From: Chloroflexota bacterium
GTDB lineage: Bacteria; Chloroflexota; Limnocylindria; P2-11E
Assembly: GCA_005881085.1 (NCBI GenBank)
Contig: VBGU01000089.1
Span: forward strand, 1 to 9,689
Reading direction: 5' to 3'
DNA length: 9,689 nt
Shown: one piece after another, positions 6,458 through 9,689 of the stretch
Layout of the letters: every line of letters begins with the position of its first letter
Numbering within the stretch: position 1 is the stretch's first letter
Position numbers and translations under genes: made by a program
Notes under the pieces: generated by a model
What the model saw: only the letters and a program-made list of their open reading frames with translations
What the model was told of the DNA's origin: nothing
Databases searched by the model: none

Positions 6458-8048
6458 AGACCCTCTCCTCCCTTTCACGCGAAGCCGCGACGACCGCCGA
6501 GGTCAGGGCGAGTCCATCAGGCGACCCCGCGATCGTGACCGCGAGATCGGCGAGCTCCGCGATCCGACGGGCCGTCGTCGGTCCGGTCGCGACGGGCCGG
6601 ACATGTCCCAAAGCACTGACGCCGATCCCCTTCACGAATCCCTCGACAGCCGATGGCGATGCGAACACGACGACCGGCCGCACTCCGCTCGCGACCGCGT
6701 CGCGCACGAAATCGACCTCGCCCGTCATCTCGACAAAAGTCCGGTACGCGACTTCCTCACGCACCAAGGCGCCGCGGCTTCGGAGGATCGCCGGCAGATC
6801 GCCCGTCGCGCGGTCCGAGCGGGCAAGCAGGACCGCGCCGCGCGGGAGCGGAAGCTCCTTTCCGAGCGCGACCGCGGAGGGCTCGCGGGCGACGAACCGC
6901 GGAGAGAGGCCGCACGCGCGCAACTGCTCGGCGGTCGCCCATCCGACGGCCGCGACGGGCGCTTGAATCTTCGCGCCGCACGACCCGATCGCGGTCGCCC
7001 CGGCGCGACTCGTGACGACCACGAGGTCGTCGCTGTTGGCCGCGGCGAGAGCGCGCCGTAGAGCGGTGCGATCGGCGAGCGGCTCGGTGCGGATGCACGG
7101 GGCGATCACGACGCGAGCGCGGAGCGCCTGGAGATCCTCCGCGAGCTCGCGGTCGTCTTCCTCCTCGCGCGTGAGCACGACGGTGAGCCCGTCGAGGAAC
7201 GAGGCCGATAGCGCCCGTGCCGCGGCCGCCGCGACGGAATCCGGATCCGGGCCGCTGCCCTCGAATCGGACGATCTCCTCACCCACCGCGAACGCGGCGG
7301 CAAGTCGGATGGCGCCCCCGTCCGCACTGGCGAGCGTCCCGAGCCGAAGCGCACACGACGCCCCGAGCGTCGCGAGCAGTGCGCGCTCCGCGCGAACCGC
7401 GGTGTGTATGTCGGGATCGTCGAGACGCTCGACGCGCGTCCGAAGCGCCCGATCCTCCGCCCGGCACTGGACGGCGAGCGCGCCCTGGCCTGGCGCCGGC
7501 GGCATCGCGTGAGCATCGAGGATCTCGTTCTCGTCGACGGCGACACCCAGACGGCGCAGACCCGCGAGTGCCAGGACGGCGGCGTCGTACTCGCCCTCTC
7601 GCACTTTCCGAAGCCGCGTGTCGACGTTCCCGCGGATCTCTCGCGTCATCGCATCGCGGCGGAGCGCGCGCAGGAACGCCGCGCGCCTCGGGCTCGAGGT
7701 GCCGACGACGGCGCCCGCGGGGAGCGACGAGAGCCCACCGCGCGTGGCCGTGACCAGCACGTCCCTCGGATCCTCGCGCTCCGGGACGGCCGCGACCACG
7801 AGACCCTCGCGCTCGGCGGTGGGCAGATCCTTCAGCGAGTGGACGGCGATGTCGATCTCGCGCCGGAGCAGCGCCTCCTCGATCGTCGCGACGAACGCGC
7901 CGTCGGCGAGCGTGCGGATCGGCCGCTCGCTGCGATCGCCGGCCGTGTGCAGAACGCGGATCTCGACGTCGTCGCCAAGACGGGACGCAACGAGCCTCGT
8001 CTGGGCGAGCGCGAGCGCGCTGCCGCGCGTCCCGATAACGACGCTCAC
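6441..8048 (-). CDS. hemCD: Fused porphobilinogen deaminase - uroporphyrinogen III synthase (HemC-HemD)
   Basis: 535 residues in one uninterrupted frame. Residues 1 to about 285 are porphobilinogen deaminase, which polymerises four porphobilinogens to hydroxymethylbilane: GTRGSALALAQ (6-16), HSLKDLPT with the catalytic Asp (D74), GTSSPRRAAFLRALR (R121, R122), IRGNVDTRLRKVREGEYDAAVLALAGL (split here at the Val-Arg/Glu boundary for reading: 138-150, 151-163), PAPGQGALAVQCR, and the dipyrromethane-cofactor cysteine C232 in LGASCALRLG. Residues from about 288 to 525 are uroporphyrinogen III synthase: LTVVLTREEEDDRELAEDLQ, VVVTSRAGATAI, VVVFASPSAVEGFV, and VATGPTTARRIAEL. Thus one protein would make and cyclise the tetrapyrrole. 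Start GTG 8048-8046 overlaps the hemA stop (GTGA). The tail carries the hemB ribosome site. Confidence 0.94.
   Translation of the reverse strand: MSVVIGTRGSALALAQTRLVASRLGDDVEIRVLHTAGDRSERPIRTLADGAFVATIEEALLRREIDIAVHSLKDLPTAEREGLVVAAVPEREDPRDVLVTATRGGLSSLPAGAVVGTSSPRRAAFLRALRRDAMTREIRGNVDTRLRKVREGEYDAAVLALAGLRRLGVAVDENEILDAHAMPPAPGQGALAVQCRAEDRALRTRVERLDDPDIHTAVRAERALLATLGASCALRLGTLASADGGAIRLAAAFAVGEEIVRFEGSGPDPDSVAAAAARALSASFLDGLTVVLTREEEDDRELAEDLQALRARVVIAPCIRTEPLADRTALRRALAAANSDDLVVVTSRAGATAIGSCGAKIQAPVAAVGWATAEQLRACGLSPRFVAREPSAVALGKELPLPRGAVLLARSDRATGDLPAILRSRGALVREEVAYRTFVEMTGEVDFVRDAVASGVRPVVVFASPSAVEGFVKGIGVSALGHVRPVATGPTTARRIAELADLAVTIAGSPDGLALTSAVVAASREREERVFVDAR
6464..6472 (-). promoter_or_regulatory. 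Ribosome binding site fixing the TTG start of hemB
   Basis: GGGAGGAGA on the minus strand, 6 nt before TTG 6457, inside the Glu/Arg-rich tail codons (EREER) of the HemC-HemD fusion. It lies downstream of the alternative GTG 6478 and so argues against that start. Confidence 0.65.
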
Positions 8049-9235
8049 GGCTCGATCCCGAAGAGGTCGCGTGCGGCACCGGCGCGCGACGGTTTCATCC
8101 GAAGGGCGGCCGTCGGCGCGTGCAGAAGCCCGCGCGCGAGCGCCTGCGCAAGACCGGCCACGACCTCGCGATCGCGGTGGTTCAGATGTCCGAGCTTTCT
8201 GAGCGCGCGGTCGAGCTGTCGCCGGCGGAGACTTTCGGCCTGCGCATGCAGCGCGGCGATGACCGGGGCGGCATCGCGGGCCGCGCTTTCGTCAATGAAC
8301 TCTGCGGCCGCGAGCCGGCAGGCCTCTTCGCACTCTGCAATGACTCGACCAGATACGGACGCTTCGGAACCGAGATCGTCGACCGTCCGGTAATGGAGCC
8401 CTTCGAGGACCCGGGCCTCCGCCGCCACGCTTCGCGGCATCGCGATATCGACGATCACGAGCGGACGCCTCTCCAGGCGCACGGTCAACAGCTCGGCAGT
8501 AAGGACCGAGCCCCGCGTATCGGCCGCCGAAATGATGCCGTCGGCTGCATCGATCGCGCGTCCGATGTTCGCCAGGGCGATCGCTTCACCGCCCGCGTCC
8601 GCGGCCGCTCTTTCGGCGCTGCCGCCGGACTGGGAGACGACAAGGATCTGGCCGACACGACGCCGGAGCGCCCGGACCGCGAGCTTGCCGACCTCGCCGG
8701 CACCCACGACGAGTACCGTCGCGCCGGCTGGCTCGGGCACCTGTCGCAAGAGCTCGTCCACAGCGAGCGAGCCGATCGACCGCGTTACCGAACCGAGTGG
8801 GGTCTGGGCGCGAAGGAGCCGACCGTGATGTAGGGCGCGCTCGACGGCGGCCGAGAGACGTGAGGGCAGTCGCGTTCCGCGGGCTGCGTACGCGCGGCGA
8901 AGCTGCCCAAGGATCTGCCGCTCGCCTGGAATGGCTGAGTCCAGACCCGCCGCGACGCGGAAGAGGTGGTTCACCGCGGCGGGTTCCGTGCGGACGACCA
9001 CCGCATCGAGGACGTCCGGTGCCTCGACGGTTCCGCGCAACCAGGTGCGAGGCTCGAGAAGGAGGGGCAGACAGGCGAAGACCTCGACACGGTGGCATGT
9101 GATGAGCGCGAGCGCGCCCCGCTCGACCGCCCGAGGCAGGGACGCCGCGAGGCGCTCGCGCGCGGAGATCGGCGCGTCCCGCTGGTGGAGCGACCAGGAG
9201 ACGAGTGCTTCGGTGATGACGTCGACCGTATGCAC
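8045..9235 (-). CDS. hemA: Glutamyl-tRNA reductase
   Basis: 396 residues, first gene of the operon and the committed step of the C5 pathway: NADPH-dependent reduction of glutamyl-tRNA(Glu) to glutamate-1-semialdehyde, passed to HemL. Motifs: SLHQRDAPISARERLA (15-30), the catalytic Cys47 in ITCHRVEVFA, GLDSAIPGERQILGQLRRAY (97-116), the NADPH-binding Rossmann loop VLVVGAGEVGKLAVRAL (174-190), VDIAMPRSV (262-270), and a helical C-terminal dimerisation region (VIAALHAQAESLRRRQLDRAL). The family's usual TCNR is TCHR here. GTG 9235 is the only ATG/GTG/TTG between an upstream in-frame TAG and the first conserved motif, so the start is well limited although no Shine-Dalgarno is obvious. Its promoter is probably in the 88-bp gap upstream. 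Confidence 0.96.
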   Translation of the reverse strand: MHTVDVITEALVSWSLHQRDAPISARERLAASLPRAVERGALALITCHRVEVFACLPLLLEPRTWLRGTVEAPDVLDAVVVRTEPAAVNHLFRVAAGLDSAIPGERQILGQLRRAYAARGTRLPSRLSAAVERALHHGRLLRAQTPLGSVTRSIGSLAVDELLRQVPEPAGATVLVVGAGEVGKLAVRALRRRVGQILVVSQSGGSAERAAADAGGEAIALANIGRAIDAADGIISAADTRGSVLTAELLTVRLERRPLVIVDIAMPRSVAAEARVLEGLHYRTVDDLGSEASVSGRVIAECEEACRLAAAEFIDESAARDAAPVIAALHAQAESLRRRQLDRALRKLGHLNHRDREVVAGLAQALARGLLHAPTAALRMKPSRAGAARDLFGIEP

Positions 9236-9284
9236 CGAGGCGCGAGTCGCAAGCGCGACCCCGAGGTTTGCCTAAGGTCGCGGG

Positions 9285-9313
9285 GTATTACGGAAGATGC
9301 GCACGTGTGTCAG
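9285..9313 (-). promoter_or_regulatory. Putative hemA operon promoter
   Basis: On the minus strand, CTGACA (9313-9308, 5 of 6 to the housekeeping -35) and TAATAC (9290-9285, a looser -10) are separated by 17 bp. The predicted start would be near 9278, leaving a leader of about 43 nt before hemA GTG. No riboswitch-like structure is seen in that leader. The spacer contains the palindrome CACGTG. Confidence 0.4.
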
Positions 9314-9341
9314 CCCGCTCGTGTCACCGGTCCGCTGACAC
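9307..9341. repeat. Three TGACAC half-sites before hemA (possible operator)
   Basis: Read on the minus strand: GTGTCA at 9341-9336, TGACAC at 9326-9321 and TGACAC at 9312-9307. The first two form a perfect 6-bp inverted repeat with a 9-bp centre; the third repeats the second in direct orientation and overlaps the putative hemA -35 hexamer. Half-sites start 15 and 14 bp apart. The layout suits a transcription factor that blocks or assists hemA transcription, but the regulator is unknown and short repeats can arise by chance. Confidence 0.3.
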
Positions 9342-9635
9342 CATGTAGCCGCACCGTTCGAGCTCTTGCTTCAACTCGGGGAACCGGAATGTCCAGAACA
9401 CAACAAAGGGTGGGCGTCGCGGAATCGAATGTTCGATTCGCAAGCCGGTTGAGAAAAAGCCGCGGTACTTTCTGAGGCTTCGTATCGAATCCTTTGGAAG
9501 GACCCACGTCAGACCAACAAACGATACGGTCAGCCCTGTCTCTTGGACGGTCAGCCTGGCTAGTGGCCAGGTCGCGTTGACGGACCACGCGATCGACTTT
9601 CCGATGCGTGCGCCACCGGTCTGCGAAAACGGCAT
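9324..9635 (-). CDS. Conserved small protein of unknown function, low GC
   Basis: 103 residues from ATG 9635-9633. The sequence reads like a real protein rather than a shadow: aromatic and beta-rich stretches (SVNATWPLARLTVQETGLTV, residues 18-37; VGLTWVLPKDSIRSLRKYRG, 40-59; FSTGLRIEHSIPRRPPFVVF, 61-80; WTF) then a final helix (PELKQELERCGYMV). The pattern of strands, the RxYRG-xxxxGLRIEH core and a C-terminal helix resembles small PH-like-domain hypothetical proteins of bacteria; this is recollection of a pattern, not a search. No signal peptide or membrane span. No clear Shine-Dalgarno, but its start lies only 2 nt after the stop of the preceding frame, so it may be translationally coupled. 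G+C is about 50-60% by count of individual lines, clearly below its neighbours. It lies on the same strand as hemA but 88 bp away. Confidence 0.65.
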   Translation of the reverse strand: MPFSQTGGARIGKSIAWSVNATWPLARLTVQETGLTVSFVGLTWVLPKDSIRSLRKYRGFFSTGLRIEHSIPRRPPFVVFWTFRFPELKQELERCGYMVSADR

Positions 9636-9637
9636 GG

Positions 9638-9689
9638 CTACCAGCGGTGATACGCCGGATGTCCCGGCTTCACCGCGACAAAGGTCCCT
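9638..9689 (-). CDS. C-terminal end of an unidentified protein (partial)
   Basis: A minus-strand frame enters from the right edge and ends at TAG 9640-9638, giving the terminal residues GTFVAVKPGHPAYHRW. Two nucleotides separate this stop from the start of the 103-residue gene, the kind of spacing seen inside operons, and that is the main reason to report it. Too little is visible to name a family; it could be chance reading. Confidence 0.35.
   Translation of the reverse strand, partial: GTFVAVKPGHPAYHRW

Noticed and set aside
6069..7061. Plus-strand open frame of 330 codons across the hemB/hemCD boundary
   Set aside because: Antisense to two confident genes; no motif or ribosome site.
7404..8393. 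Plus-strand open frame of 329 codons across hemCD/hemA
   Set aside because: Shadow of the real minus-strand genes; composition is Arg/Ala/Ser-rich and featureless.
9310..9588. Minus-strand 92-codon frame overlapping the 103-residue gene
   Set aside because: The alternative frame (9324-9635) has coherent strand-helix patterning; this one does not.
1..9689. tRNA, rRNA, CRISPR array, insertion sequence or phage gene
   Set aside because: No repeat-spacer pattern, terminal inverted repeats, transposase motifs or RNA-gene signatures were seen; essentially all the DNA is accounted for by coding genes.

Overview
This 9.7 kb window comes from a high-GC bacterium (coding DNA roughly 70% G+C by eye) and is dominated by one tightly packed heme-biosynthesis operon on the minus strand. 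Transcribed from right to left, the order is hemA, a fused hemC-hemD, hemB, hemL, hemQ (chdC), hemE, hemH (cpfC). These genes cover the C5 route from glutamyl-tRNA to 5-aminolevulinate (HemA, HemL), the common core to coproporphyrinogen III (HemB, HemC-HemD, HemE), and two of the three enzymes of the coproporphyrin-dependent branch (HemH/CpfC and HemQ/ChdC). The third enzyme of that branch, the coproporphyrinogen oxidase CgoX (HemY), is not in the window, and neither is the first C5 input, glutamyl-tRNA synthetase. A HemQ of actinobacterial-like active-site layout, the C5 pathway and high GC suggest a monoderm-type lineage such as Actinomycetota or a high-GC Chloroflexota/Dormibacterota-like group. 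The phylum cannot be settled from sequence reading alone.

Layout: positions 1-515 (minus) hold the N-terminal part of a BNR/Asp-box repeat (VPS10/sortilin-like beta-propeller) protein that runs off the left edge. A 64-bp divergent gap follows, then two plus-strand genes: a DedA-family membrane protein (580-1233) and a small overlapping multi-pass membrane protein (about 1197-1595). The second ends tail to tail with hemH, the two stop codons abutting in a 6-bp overlap. The heme operon fills 1590-9235. An 88-bp gap upstream of hemA carries a plausible promoter and a set of TGACAC half-sites. Beyond it are a small, distinctly lower-GC gene (9324-9635, minus) and the last codons of a further minus-strand gene that runs off the right edge.

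The operon is extreme in compactness: all six internal junctions overlap, five of them by the same 4-nt arrangement (start codon overlapping TGA) and the sixth by about 17 nt. This implies translational coupling along the whole transcript. One junction, hemQ/hemE, appears to use a CTG start. I see no mobile element, CRISPR array, RNA gene or clearly novel system. The points worth a second look are start-codon choice, the HemC-HemD fusion, a few substitutions in active-site motifs, the repeats in front of hemA and the uncharacterised small genes at the edges.
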